Assembly (NCBI GenBank): GCA_945482615.1 | Contig: CALYRG010000001.1 | Location: 1 to 64,000, forward strand | Length of the DNA stretch: 64,000 bases | Direction: 5' to 3' | From: an uncultured Clostridia bacterium | GTDB taxonomy: Bacteria > Bacillota > Clostridia > Oscillospirales > Oscillospiraceae | In this document: in pieces, positions 28,167-37,333 of the stretch | How the letters are laid out: every line of letters starts with the position of its first letter | Numbering within the stretch: position 1 is the stretch's first letter | Made by a program: the position numbers and the translations under genes | Notes under the pieces: model-generated | Seen by the model: only the letters and a program-made list of their open reading frames with translations | Told to the model about the DNA's origin: nothing | Database searches by the model: none

Positions 28167-29777
28167 TTACTTCCATTTCTCGATCAGACTGCGAATCTGG
28201 GCTGTGAGCTTGGCATTGTCCTTGTTGGACCGGCCCCGGAACCCCTGCACCAGCTTCAGCAGATCCCCGGCGGCTGCCACCAACTCGCCATAAATCTGCT
28301 TTGCCCGCTGGCTGCCCTTAAACACCGCCGCCCGGTCAATCTTTACGCCTTGGGTGAAGGCCGTCATCTTCCCGGTGAGCAGATCGTACTCCGTGCCGCT
28401 GTAGGGTGCCTCGGCGCAGTAGCCCATGGACTGAAGGGTTGCGCGGAAGGCCTCGCAGCTTTCATCGTCACCGTGGTTTACGAACACCATTCCCGGCTTA
28501 TTCTGGAAGCCCCCGAGCCAGGCAAGCAATCCGTCCCTATCCGCATGGCCGGAGGTGCCGTGGAGAGACCCGATTTCGGCGCACACCGCGATTTCCTCAC
28601 CGAAGAGCTTTACGTCCTTCACCCCCTGCTGGAGCCGCTGGCCCAGAGAGCCCTCGGCCTGGTACCCCACAAACAGGATCATGCTCTCGCTGCGCCACAG
28701 GTTGTGCTTCAGATGATGCCGAATCCGTCCCGCCTCGCACATACCGCTGGCGGAAAGAATGACCTTGGGCTTGGCATCGAAGTTGATCGCCTTGGAATCC
28801 TCGGAAGTCACAGACAATTGCAGTCCGTCAAACCAGATGGGATTGATACCCTGTTCCAGAATGGCCCGGGTCTCATCGTCAAAGTTATTCTCGCTGCTCT
28901 GCAGGAAGATACCGGTTGCCTCCACCGCCAGGGGAGAGTCCACATACACCGGAAATCCGGGGTGATTCTTCACAAGCTCCTGCTGCTTGATCTCCCGGAT
29001 GGCATACAGCAGCTCCTGGGTTCTGCCCACCGCAAAGGCGGGGATCACCAGATTGCCGCCCCGGTCCAGCGTACGCTGAATGCACTGGGCAAGCTCTCCT
29101 ACCACGTCCACAGGAGCCTTGTCGTGGAGCCGGTCGCCGTAAGTGGATTCGATCACCAGGTAGTCCGCCGTCTGAACCGGCTGGGGATCCCGGAGCAAGG
29201 GCTGGTTGAGGTTGCCCACATCCCCGCTGAACACGATCTTGCGCTGCTCCTGGCCCTCCGTAAGCCACAGCTCGATGGCAGCGGATCCCAGCAGATGGCC
29301 AACATCCGTAAAGCGGAGGTCAATCCCCTCTGCCACCCGCAGCAGCTCGCCGTAATGGCAGGGCCGCAGCAGCCGGATCGCTGCCAGCGCATCGTTCAGC
29401 GTATAGGTCGGCTCGGTCAGTGCCTCCCCTGCCCGCTCAGCCTTCCGATTGCGCCACTGGGCCTCGGATTCCTGAATATGGGCCGAATCCCGGAGCATGA
29501 TGTCGCACAGACTGCAGGTGGCCTCGGTGGCGTAAATGAGACCGGAGAAGCCATCCTTGCAGAGCTTTGGCAGCATACCGGAGTGGTCGATGTGCGCATG
29601 GGTCAGGAATACCGCTTCGATCTGCCCGGGGCTGACCGGCAGCGGCACATTCTGGAATACGTCCATCCCCTGCTCCATACCGCAGTCCACCAGGTAATGT
29701 CTTCCGCCGACCTCCAACAGGGTGCAGCTTCCGGTCACCTCATGGGTCGCGCCGATGAACTGGATCTTCATGCCCAT
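28167..29777 (-). CDS. MBL-fold/beta-CASP metallohydrolase (RNA-processing type)
   Basis: FLTHAHIDHSGMLP; VIPAFAVGRTQELLY; VILSASGMCEAGRIRHHL; FVNHGDDESCEAFR. Confidence 0.93.
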   Translation of the reverse strand: MGMKIQFIGATHEVTGSCTLLEVGGRHYLVDCGMEQGMDVFQNVPLPVSPGQIEAVFLTHAHIDHSGMLPKLCKDGFSGLIYATEATCSLCDIMLRDSAHIQESEAQWRNRKAERAGEALTEPTYTLNDALAAIRLLRPCHYGELLRVAEGIDLRFTDVGHLLGSAAIELWLTEGQEQRKIVFSGDVGNLNQPLLRDPQPVQTADYLVIESTYGDRLHDKAPVDVVGELAQCIQRTLDRGGNLVIPAFAVGRTQELLYAIREIKQQELVKNHPGFPVYVDSPLAVEATGIFLQSSENNFDDETRAILEQGINPIWFDGLQLSVTSEDSKAINFDAKPKVILSASGMCEAGRIRHHLKHNLWRSESMILFVGYQAEGSLGQRLQQGVKDVKLFGEEIAVCAEIGSLHGTSGHADRDGLLAWLGGFQNKPGMVFVNHGDDESCEAFRATLQSMGYCAEAPYSGTEYDLLTGKMTAFTQGVKIDRAAVFKGSQRAKQIYGELVAAAGDLLKLVQGFRGRSNKDNAKLTAQIRSLIEKWK

Positions 29778-29857
29778 TCCCCCTTTTTTCTTTTATTATA
29801 GCACTCCCTTTGCAAAACGCAAGTCCGGAGCGCTTCCCAGGAGGTACGCAGTGTTTT

Positions 29858-30535
29858 CTATTCCAACTCCTTTCGCAGCTTTTCCAGCGCACGCTTCTCG
29901 ATCCGGGATACGTAGCTCCTGCTGATTCCAGTGATAGCCGATACCTCGCGCTGCTTTTTCGGAGGGCCGCCATCCAGGCCATAGCGCAGGACGATCACCT
30001 GCCGTTCCTGATCCGACAGGCAGCTGTCTACCTTGCCCCGGAGCTGCCGCGTCAGCTCCCGGTTGGATACCTGCTCCAGAAGGTCCCCGTCCTGGCTGAC
30101 CACATCCATCAGCTCCAGCGGCGCACCGTCCGTACCCGTCTCGATCATGTCGGACAAGGACACATCCTGGGCGCTCTTCCGCTGCGCCCGGAAATACATG
30201 AGGATTTCATTTTCTACGCACCGGGCGGCATAGGTTGCCAGCCTTGCTCCCTTTTCGGGGTTGAAGGTTTCAATGCCTTTGATGAGCCCAATGGTTCCGA
30301 TGGAGATCAGGTCCTCCTGATCGGAGGTCTGGGTGTAGTATTTTTTCATGATGTGCGCAACCAGGCGCAGATTCCGTTCAATGAGGATGTTTCGGGCGTC
30401 CAGATCTCCCTGGTGGGCAAGCTCCACGTAATAGCGCTCCTCCTCTCCGGTCAGAGGCTTGGGGAAGGAGCCGGTGGACAGCTGCAGGGAGTACAACAGT
30501 GTGCTGAGCATCAGCCATGCGGAAAGCAGCATCAT
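29858..30535 (-). CDS. sigK: RNA polymerase sporulation sigma factor SigK (full length, 225 aa)
   Basis: SigK-like pro-sequence, region 2 [42 protein letters not shown], region 4 SYVSRIEKRALEKLRKEL. Confidence 0.95.
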   Translation of the reverse strand: MMLLSAWLMLSTLLYSLQLSTGSFPKPLTGEEERYYVELAHQGDLDARNILIERNLRLVAHIMKKYYTQTSDQEDLISIGTIGLIKGIETFNPEKGARLATYAARCVENEILMYFRAQRKSAQDVSLSDMIETGTDGAPLELMDVVSQDGDLLEQVSNRELTRQLRGKVDSCLSDQERQVIVLRYGLDGGPPKKQREVSAITGISRSYVSRIEKRALEKLRKELE

Positions 30536-30581
30536 ACATCACCTCAGCATACCTTATTCGCTGTTGGTTGTCCCTTTTCCT
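30345..30581. repeat. Direct repeat copy A (237 bp, perfect; within full-length sigK and its upstream DNA)
   Basis: Base-by-base identical to 39856-40092 (offset 9511). Confidence 0.97.
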
Positions 30582-30838
30582 ACAGGTTTCAAAGAACTTG
30601 TCTGCCTTTCTGCCAGGGGTGGAATACCCGTTACAATCCTCTGCCCATGAAAATGCCCCCGTATCCTTGCATCTCTCAAACGGATGCGACATAATGTGGG
30701 CAACAGAATCATAACTTCCAAAATTTTTCTGGAATGTGTGACCCGGGAGAGAAAACCTCGTACTACCAGGGTGAGGAACGAATGGAAAGCGCAGTGTCAA
30801 CAAATCCACAGGAAGGAACTGTTGGAAGGATAACAAAT

Positions 30839-30864
30839 CCCACCGATCAATTCTGACCGGTGGG
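30839..30864. terminator. Hairpin near element left end
   Basis: CCCACCG...CGGTGGG followed by TGTTTTCG. Confidence 0.5.
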
Positions 30865-31112
30865 TGTTTTCGTCATGTGTAATACTCTTTCCATTCCTAT
30901 TGGATTTCTCGTTAAATCACAGGTCTCCTTTAAATTGAGACTTTGGGGATTTCGGTTTTTTTAGCTTGTTTTATTCCGACACCTGTTTCGGATGCAGATT
31001 TCGATAATGTCGATTAGTGTATCAGCAGAATCTACAAATTGTAGAAATGCTAGAACTCCTTTAGCTGTCCAAGAAAGTTCCATACGTACAACGGACAAAT
31101 AATAAGAAGAAA

Positions 31113-31141
31113 TTGAAAAACAACCAAACTTATGCTATGAT
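31113..31141 (+). promoter_or_regulatory. SigmaA-type promoter of the element operon
   Basis: TTGAAA-17 bp-TATGAT, about 50 bp upstream of the first ORF. Confidence 0.6.
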
Positions 31142-31188
31142 TGCTACAGAGAATTTATTTATTTCAGTAACCAGAAAGGAGGAAATCC

Positions 31189-32187
31189 ATGCGTTTCAAC
31201 ATTTCACTCAATATCTGTGAAGAAACTATAATGAATTATGCCCCGGCATTGCTGGATATTCTCCTTTTTGATCGTACCACAAGACGAAACATCATCTGGG
31301 CTACGGATGACTATGCCGAAAGAGGCATTGAATACAGTGCTTCCTCTGAGATTCGTCCTGAATTGATAACAGGCTTCAACTCCATGCTGATTCGCCCCAG
31401 AATTGCCAAGAGCATTGAAGCCCAGGAGAGCCGTACCCGGGGCAGAGCAGAGGTTTTTACTCCTTGCTGGGTCTGTAATGTTCAGAATAATTTGGTAGAT
31501 GAGCAGTGGTTTGGCCGTTCCTCTGTATTTAATATAGAGGGCGATAAAGAGTGGGAAACCACTGGGGATAGAATTCAGTTCCCGGACGGGTACCAGAAAA
31601 CATGGAAAAAATATATAGATGCTAAGCGTTTGGAAATCGCCTGTGGTGAAGCTCCCTATTTGGTCAGCCGCTATGATACGGTTTCTGGCTCATTGATTCC
31701 GATTAAACGCAGGATAGGCCTGCTGGATCGCAAGCTTCGTGTGGTCAATGAGAATACGGACAACGCAGAGGACTGGTTCAAGTGGACACTCCGGGCATTT
31801 CAGAGTGTTTACGGATATGAATTTCAAGGAGATAACCTGCTTCTGGCGCGGGAGAATCTGCTGGCAACCTTTATTGAGTATTATCAGGATCGTTTTGGTG
31901 AAGCACCTACTGTGAAGCAACTTGGCTTAATTGCCCGTACCATAAGCTGGAACATCTGGCAGATGGATGGCGTCAAATTCGTAGTTCCCTACAGCTGCAA
32001 GCCGCAGCAATTGGATCAACAGCTGTCTCTGTTTGATTTTGGAGAAGATCAGGAAGAAGTCATACCCTGCTTCGGCTGTAAAACCGGGAATATCCGTGAA
32101 CACACCGGTATCTATTGCAGGATATATGACTGGCGCGAGAATGCCAGCTTGCGATATGTAGATATGGTGAAAGGAGAGCGTGTATGA
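31189..32187 (+). CDS. R-M methyltransferase component with motif X/I-like sequence (annotated elsewhere as 'restriction endonuclease subunit M' type)
   Basis: RGRAEVFTPCWVCNVQNNLVD (motif X-like), LEIACGEAPYLVSRYD (motif I-like), YGYEFQGDNLLLARENLL. Confidence 0.7.
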   Translation: MRFNISLNICEETIMNYAPALLDILLFDRTTRRNIIWATDDYAERGIEYSASSEIRPELITGFNSMLIRPRIAKSIEAQESRTRGRAEVFTPCWVCNVQNNLVDEQWFGRSSVFNIEGDKEWETTGDRIQFPDGYQKTWKKYIDAKRLEIACGEAPYLVSRYDTVSGSLIPIKRRIGLLDRKLRVVNENTDNAEDWFKWTLRAFQSVYGYEFQGDNLLLARENLLATFIEYYQDRFGEAPTVKQLGLIARTISWNIWQMDGVKFVVPYSCKPQQLDQQLSLFDFGEDQEEVIPCFGCKTGNIREHTGIYCRIYDWRENASLRYVDMVKGERV

Positions 32188-35100
32188 GCACACAGATCTA
32201 CACTGGTACTGCCCAGTACAATCTGATTTATGTCTTTGCGATTCATGACGATGGGCATAAGGACTATCTGAAGATCGGCGAAACTAGCTTTTCCAGTGCT
32301 TCCAGTTTCAAGCAGCTCTCTCCGAACTGCCATGAGTTGAATCTCCATGCCCATGCCCGGATTCAGCAGTACACCAAAACTGCGCTCATTCAATATGAGC
32401 TTCTTCATACGGAACTGGCTAGAATCCAGGTCCAGCTTGCGGACGGGACCATTGAAAGCACCACCTTCAGTGACAAAGATGTGCACGAAGTGCTGGATCG
32501 CTCCGGCTTTGACCGTCACAATTTCTATGACACCGGGAAAGGCAGTGAGTGGTTCAAGGTAAGCTTGCCGCAGGCAATTTGTGCCATTCGCGCGGTAAAA
32601 GAGGGCAGAAATACCCTTACTGCCGCTGAAATCTCCGGTGCGATTGTCCTTACGGATACAACGAACCCTGTAATCAGCAGCGCGGCGGAAAGGCCAAAGC
32701 CCAAAATCGTCCTTCGCGATGAGCAGAAAGCATGCATTAACAAGACTCGCAGCGTATTTGCCCAAGGGGATCGTATGCTCTGGGACTGCAAGATGCGTTT
32801 CGGCAAGACCATCACTGCCTATTCTTTGGTCAAAGAGATGGGCTATCAAAAGGTTCTGGTGGTCACCCACCGCCCTGCGGTTGTGGACGGCTGGCGTAAC
32901 GATTTCAGCTTGATATTTGAAGATGACCGGGTGTTTGTTACCAAGGAAAACATCACTGTGGGGGACCGTTTCACCGCAGAGGATGCGGGTATTGACGCAG
33001 AAAATGACCGTCATCTGCGGAATTTGGCAGATAGCGGCAGACCTTTCGTGTATTTCGCCTCCATGCAGGACCTGCGTGGTTCCGCATTAGCGGGCGGCAA
33101 ATTTGATAAAAACCGTGGCGTGTTTGCCATGGACTGGGATATTATCATCTATGACGAAGCCCATGAGGGAACCCAGACCGATCTGGGGCTCAATGTGCAG
33201 AAACTGTTGGAGGAGCCAAAGACCGGCAAGGCTCCTAAGAAGGTGCTTCAGCTTTCTGGTACGCCCTATAATCTGCTGAATCAATACGCAGATGACAATG
33301 TGTATTCCTGGGACTATGTCATGGAACAGCAGGCAAAGCGTGATTGGGACAAGACGCACCCCGGTGACCATAATCCCTATGCTGACCTGCCGGAAATGCG
33401 GATTTGCACCTTTGACCTGCGGAAGAAGCTGGCAAACTCCTACCGTTATGAGGATGAGAGTGTTGCTTTCAACTTTCACGAATTCTTCCGCACCTGGACT
33501 GGTGACCCGGATCGGGATTTCCGTCCCCTGCCAGCAGGTGTATCTGCCGGTGACTTTGTCCATGAAAGCGATGTCTGGCAGTTTCTGAATTTAATCTCCA
33601 CGGATAGTGAGGATTCCAACTATCCCTTTGCCACCCAGGAATACCGGGATATGTTCAAGCATACTTTCTGGATTTTACCCGGCGTAAAGGAAGCACGGGC
33701 ATTCAGTGCCATGCTGAAAAAGCACCCGGTGTTTGAAAAATATGAGATTGTCAATGTTGCAGGTGAGGGAGATCAGGAGCAGCCTTATGACGATGCGCTG
33801 AAAGCCGTCCGGGAAGCCATCGGTAAGCACAGCCATACCATCACCCTGTCCTGTGGTAAACTGACTACCGGCGTTACTGTGAAACAGTGGACCGGTGTAA
33901 TGCTGCTTTCCGGCTCTGCCAGTACCGGTGCGGCCGGGTATATGCAGACCATTTTCCGCGTTCAGTCCGCCGGCAGCATTGATGGCAAACAGAAGACGGT
34001 TTGCTATGCGTTTGACTTCGCTCCTGACCGCACTCTGAAGGTGCTGTCGGATGTTCATAGTCTGAAAAAGTCTGCTGTCGGAACCGACGATGCGGGGAGG
34101 GTCAAGCTGGGCGAATTTCTGAACTTCTGTCCTGTTCTGGCGGAAGCGGAAACCGGCATGGAATTCTATGATGTTCCGAAAATGATGCGTCAGCTCAAGC
34201 GGCTGACCGTGGATGCCGCAGTCAAGAGCGGTTTTGACGATGACAGCATTTATAAGGCTGATGCAGGCATCGTTATGGATAAACAGAAGCTACAGCTTAT
34301 GGATGTGCTGAAAGCTCGGCTGAGTCCCCAGAAGAAGGGTAAACAAGACCCCCACGTGAAGGTCAATGACCAGGGACTAACGGATGAACAGTACCAAAAG
34401 GCGCAGGATGCCAAGCGTAAGCCCAAGCGGGAACGTACCAAGGAGGAGCAGGCGGCTCTGGATAAAGAAAAGGAAATGAAAAAACAGCAGCAGAATCTCT
34501 TTGACCTGCTGCGCAATGTCTCCATCCGGCTACCGCTGCTGATTTTCGGAACCGCCGCTGACTTTGATGAATCCATCCGGCTGGCGGAATTTGTGGACAA
34601 GGTGGACGCGGCCTCCTGGCAGGAGTTCATGCCGAAGGAACTGGACAAAGAGCTGTTCCTGAAACTGCTGGTATTTTACGATGAGGATGTAATTGAGGGA
34701 GCGGGGATGCGCATCCGCCGCATGGCAAAAGCTGCAGACGAGCTGATGCCCACGCGCCGTGTGATGAAAATCGCCGAGATTTTCACCTATTTCAAAAACC
34801 CCGCAAAGGAGACGGTGCTGACGCCGTGGCGTGTGGTGAACATGCACATGGGTAATACGATAGGCGGCTATAACTTCTGTAAAGAGGACTATCCTATGCA
34901 GGACGGGCTGCTAGAGGAACCACGCCTGATCGAGCAGGGCGAGGTGACAAGCGCCTTGTTCCTGAACGAAAATGTTCGGATTCTGGAGATGAACTCCAAA
35001 TCCGGTCTCTATCCGCTTTATGTGGCCTACACCATCTATCGCATGATGCTCCCGAAGAACGAAGAGCAGATGACACTGGAAGAGGCACAGAGCTGGTGGC

Positions 35101-36302
35101 GGCGGGCACTTCGCGACCACCTGTTCGTGCTGTGCCAGACAACCATGGCTGTGGCCATTACAAAGCGTACTCTGGCAGGCTATACTGGCGCGGAGGTCAA
35201 CGCCATCTATCTGCCCAAGCTGCTGAATCGCATGGAGGATAAACAGCGGCTTGCGCGGAAACTGACCAGCCCGGCGACCTGGAAGAAAGAAGGGGAACGT
35301 TTGAAATTTGATGCTGTTGTAGGAAATCCGCCCTACCAGCTGACGGGCGGCTCTGGCGGAACAAATGATTCGCCGATTTATCAGCATTTTGTACAGCTAG
35401 CAAAGAAGGTAGATCCAACTTACTTGTCGTTCATTATGCCCTCTCGCTGGTTTACTACAGGACGTGAAAACCTGATTGGCGGATTTCGTCGTGAAATGCT
35501 GACTGATAGAACTATCAGCAAAATGGTTGTTTACACTGATTCCCATGATGTTTTTCCATCAGTTGAAATCAAAGGCGGACTTTGCTATTTCTTGATGGAT
35601 TCAAGATATAATGGCGATTGCAGATATGAGCTGATAGAGGGGGGCGCAAGAACTGTTGATATGCGCAATCTTGGCGACTTTGATATTCTTATCAGAAATG
35701 CAAAGCTGGGCGAAATTGTCAAAAAGGTAATGTCCGGCATTTCAAGCGAGAGCGAAACAGTAGCCTCCATTGTTTCATCTGATACGCCTTTTGGAATACC
35801 GACAAATCCGTTTGGCAGTGCGAAGCTGTCTATCCCAGTTTACCGTTACATATCTGCTGAGCATAATACCCGCCTCTACTATTTGGAAAACATGGAGCGC
35901 TCCATAGCGTATGTGAGCAAAACGTCCATTACAAAAAATTCTCAGGACATTGATAAGTATAAGGTGTTGATTCCTGAAGCCGGAGGTTCCGGCAATGACC
36001 CAATGGTATTAGGAAAACCGATTTGTGCCCCGGAGAATTCAATTTGTTCACAGACATTTTTGTATGTTCCTTTTGAGAGCGAGGTAAAGGCTCTGAATTT
36101 TATTTCATATTTGCAGACAAAGTTGTTCCGTATACTGGTTTCTGCTTGCAAGATTTCACAGCACGCGCCGAGCAAAACCTATCGTTTTGTTCCCATGCAG
36201 GATTTCTCCAGACCGTGGACGGATGCAGATTTGTATGCCAAGTATGGCCTGACGGATGAGGAGATTTCGTTCATCGAAGCGACGATCAAGCCAATGGTGT
36301 AA
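32184..36302 (+). CDS. GIY-YIG-like/SF2 helicase/Eco57I-type N6-adenine methyltransferase fusion (1372 aa)
   Basis: YVFAIHDDGHKDYLKIGET; Walker A-like MRFGKT, DEAH IIYDEAHEGTQTD; FDAVVGNPPYQLTGG; C-terminal LYAKYGLTDEEISFIEATI. Confidence 0.85.
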   Translation: MSTQIYTGTAQYNLIYVFAIHDDGHKDYLKIGETSFSSASSFKQLSPNCHELNLHAHARIQQYTKTALIQYELLHTELARIQVQLADGTIESTTFSDKDVHEVLDRSGFDRHNFYDTGKGSEWFKVSLPQAICAIRAVKEGRNTLTAAEISGAIVLTDTTNPVISSAAERPKPKIVLRDEQKACINKTRSVFAQGDRMLWDCKMRFGKTITAYSLVKEMGYQKVLVVTHRPAVVDGWRNDFSLIFEDDRVFVTKENITVGDRFTAEDAGIDAENDRHLRNLADSGRPFVYFASMQDLRGSALAGGKFDKNRGVFAMDWDIIIYDEAHEGTQTDLGLNVQKLLEEPKTGKAPKKVLQLSGTPYNLLNQYADDNVYSWDYVMEQQAKRDWDKTHPGDHNPYADLPEMRICTFDLRKKLANSYRYEDESVAFNFHEFFRTWTGDPDRDFRPLPAGVSAGDFVHESDVWQFLNLISTDSEDSNYPFATQEYRDMFKHTFWILPGVKEARAFSAMLKKHPVFEKYEIVNVAGEGDQEQPYDDALKAVREAIGKHSHTITLSCGKLTTGVTVKQWTGVMLLSGSASTGAAGYMQTIFRVQSAGSIDGKQKTVCYAFDFAPDRTLKVLSDVHSLKKSAVGTDDAGRVKLGEFLNFCPVLAEAETGMEFYDVPKMMRQLKRLTVDAAVKSGFDDDSIYKADAGIVMDKQKLQLMDVLKARLSPQKKGKQDPHVKVNDQGLTDEQYQKAQDAKRKPKRERTKEEQAALDKEKEMKKQQQNLFDLLRNVSIRLPLLIFGTAADFDESIRLAEFVDKVDAASWQEFMPKELDKELFLKLLVFYDEDVIEGAGMRIRRMAKAADELMPTRRVMKIAEIFTYFKNPAKETVLTPWRVVNMHMGNTIGGYNFCKEDYPMQDGLLEEPRLIEQGEVTSALFLNENVRILEMNSKSGLYPLYVAYTIYRMMLPKNEEQMTLEEAQSWWRRALRDHLFVLCQTTMAVAITKRTLAGYTGAEVNAIYLPKLLNRMEDKQRLARKLTSPATWKKEGERLKFDAVVGNPPYQLTGGSGGTNDSPIYQHFVQLAKKVDPTYLSFIMPSRWFTTGRENLIGGFRREMLTDRTISKMVVYTDSHDVFPSVEIKGGLCYFLMDSRYNGDCRYELIEGGARTVDMRNLGDFDILIRNAKLGEIVKKVMSGISSESETVASIVSSDTPFGIPTNPFGSAKLSIPVYRYISAEHNTRLYYLENMERSIAYVSKTSITKNSQDIDKYKVLIPEAGGSGNDPMVLGKPICAPENSICSQTFLYVPFESEVKALNFISYLQTKLFRILVSACKISQHAPSKTYRFVPMQDFSRPWTDADLYAKYGLTDEEISFIEATIKPMV

Positions 36303-36337
36303 GACAACATTTTTATGAGGAGGAGGTGATTTGCGCA

Positions 36338-37333
36338 ATGCCAAAGTCTTCAAACGCAACTGCATCAGCTTTCGGATGGGAGTTTCAGAGCAATGCAGCC
36401 ATTATGCTGATGATAAAAAATATCGTTAACGCTTCTAAAGTCAAAGTTGAGGGTGAAAACGAAGATGTTGAAATAACGTTTTCTGACGGGAAAATGCTGA
36501 TGGCTCAGGCAAAAGCTGTTGAAAACCCTGATGATGTTAGTCATGTCAAGGAAAAATTGACGAGCGGCCTTCGAACACTGAATGATGCCGCCAAGGATCC
36601 AAATGTCAATCAGCTGATTTTCGTTACAAATTCACCAAATCCTTTTAAGGATGTAACAACAATGTATAAATTCAGCAGCCCGCTCAATGTAGTTCCGTTT
36701 TCCGAGTTGCCAGAGAGCTGCCAAGAGGTGGTAAACGATATTTGCGCAACGTGCGGATACAATATCGACGTGTCAATGCTGACCGTTTGCGTGATGCAGT
36801 TTCATGGGCAGGCCGAAGATGAGCGTTACAAGGTGCTGCGATCTTTGACAGAAGAATTTCTCAACGACATTGGTGTTGAGAAGGTTTCTGCCAACCAAAT
36901 ACTGTCATTGTGGCAACATTCATTTTCAGTAAATGCCTCACAGCGAACAACGTCAATCACCAAGGAGAGCATGGTGTGGCCAATTATCGCCATTCTTTGC
37001 GAAGTGCGCGAAACTGACACGGAGCTAGACGATTATGACTCTTCTGATGTCGCTGAAATCCTACGGAAATATAAGGCCGTGATAAACAACAATTCTGAAC
37101 GCTTTGAGTTTATTTCAAAGGTACTCAGCGACTACGAAGAGTTCCATCTTGAAATGAAATCAAGGGACAGGGTGCCTCGTTTTATTTCCGAACGATGGAA
37201 TCAGTACACGGAGGACTTTGATCTAAAAAATGCAGATACAGCTACAGCGGAAGCAGTGATACGACTTACGATATTAAATGTCCTTAAAAGCCGCAGGATA
37301 ATTGCCGACATAAAAAGCAAGGTGAAATTATGA
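36338..37333 (+). CDS. PD-(D/E)XK-like putative nuclease (Cap4/DUF4297-like arrangement)
   Basis: FGWEFQSNAAIMLMIKNI...VEGENEDVEITFSDGKMLMAQAKAV: E...ED...QAK arrangement; RBS AGGAGGAGGTGA. Confidence 0.5.
   Translation: MPKSSNATASAFGWEFQSNAAIMLMIKNIVNASKVKVEGENEDVEITFSDGKMLMAQAKAVENPDDVSHVKEKLTSGLRTLNDAAKDPNVNQLIFVTNSPNPFKDVTTMYKFSSPLNVVPFSELPESCQEVVNDICATCGYNIDVSMLTVCVMQFHGQAEDERYKVLRSLTEEFLNDIGVEKVSANQILSLWQHSFSVNASQRTTSITKESMVWPIIAILCEVRETDTELDDYDSSDVAEILRKYKAVINNNSERFEFISKVLSDYEEFHLEMKSRDRVPRFISERWNQYTEDFDLKNADTATAEAVIRLTILNVLKSRRIIADIKSKVKL

Noticed and set aside
30378-30836. 152-aa minus-strand ORF over the copy-A sigK 5' end
   Set aside because: Out of frame with sigK and without recognisable motifs; likely chance.
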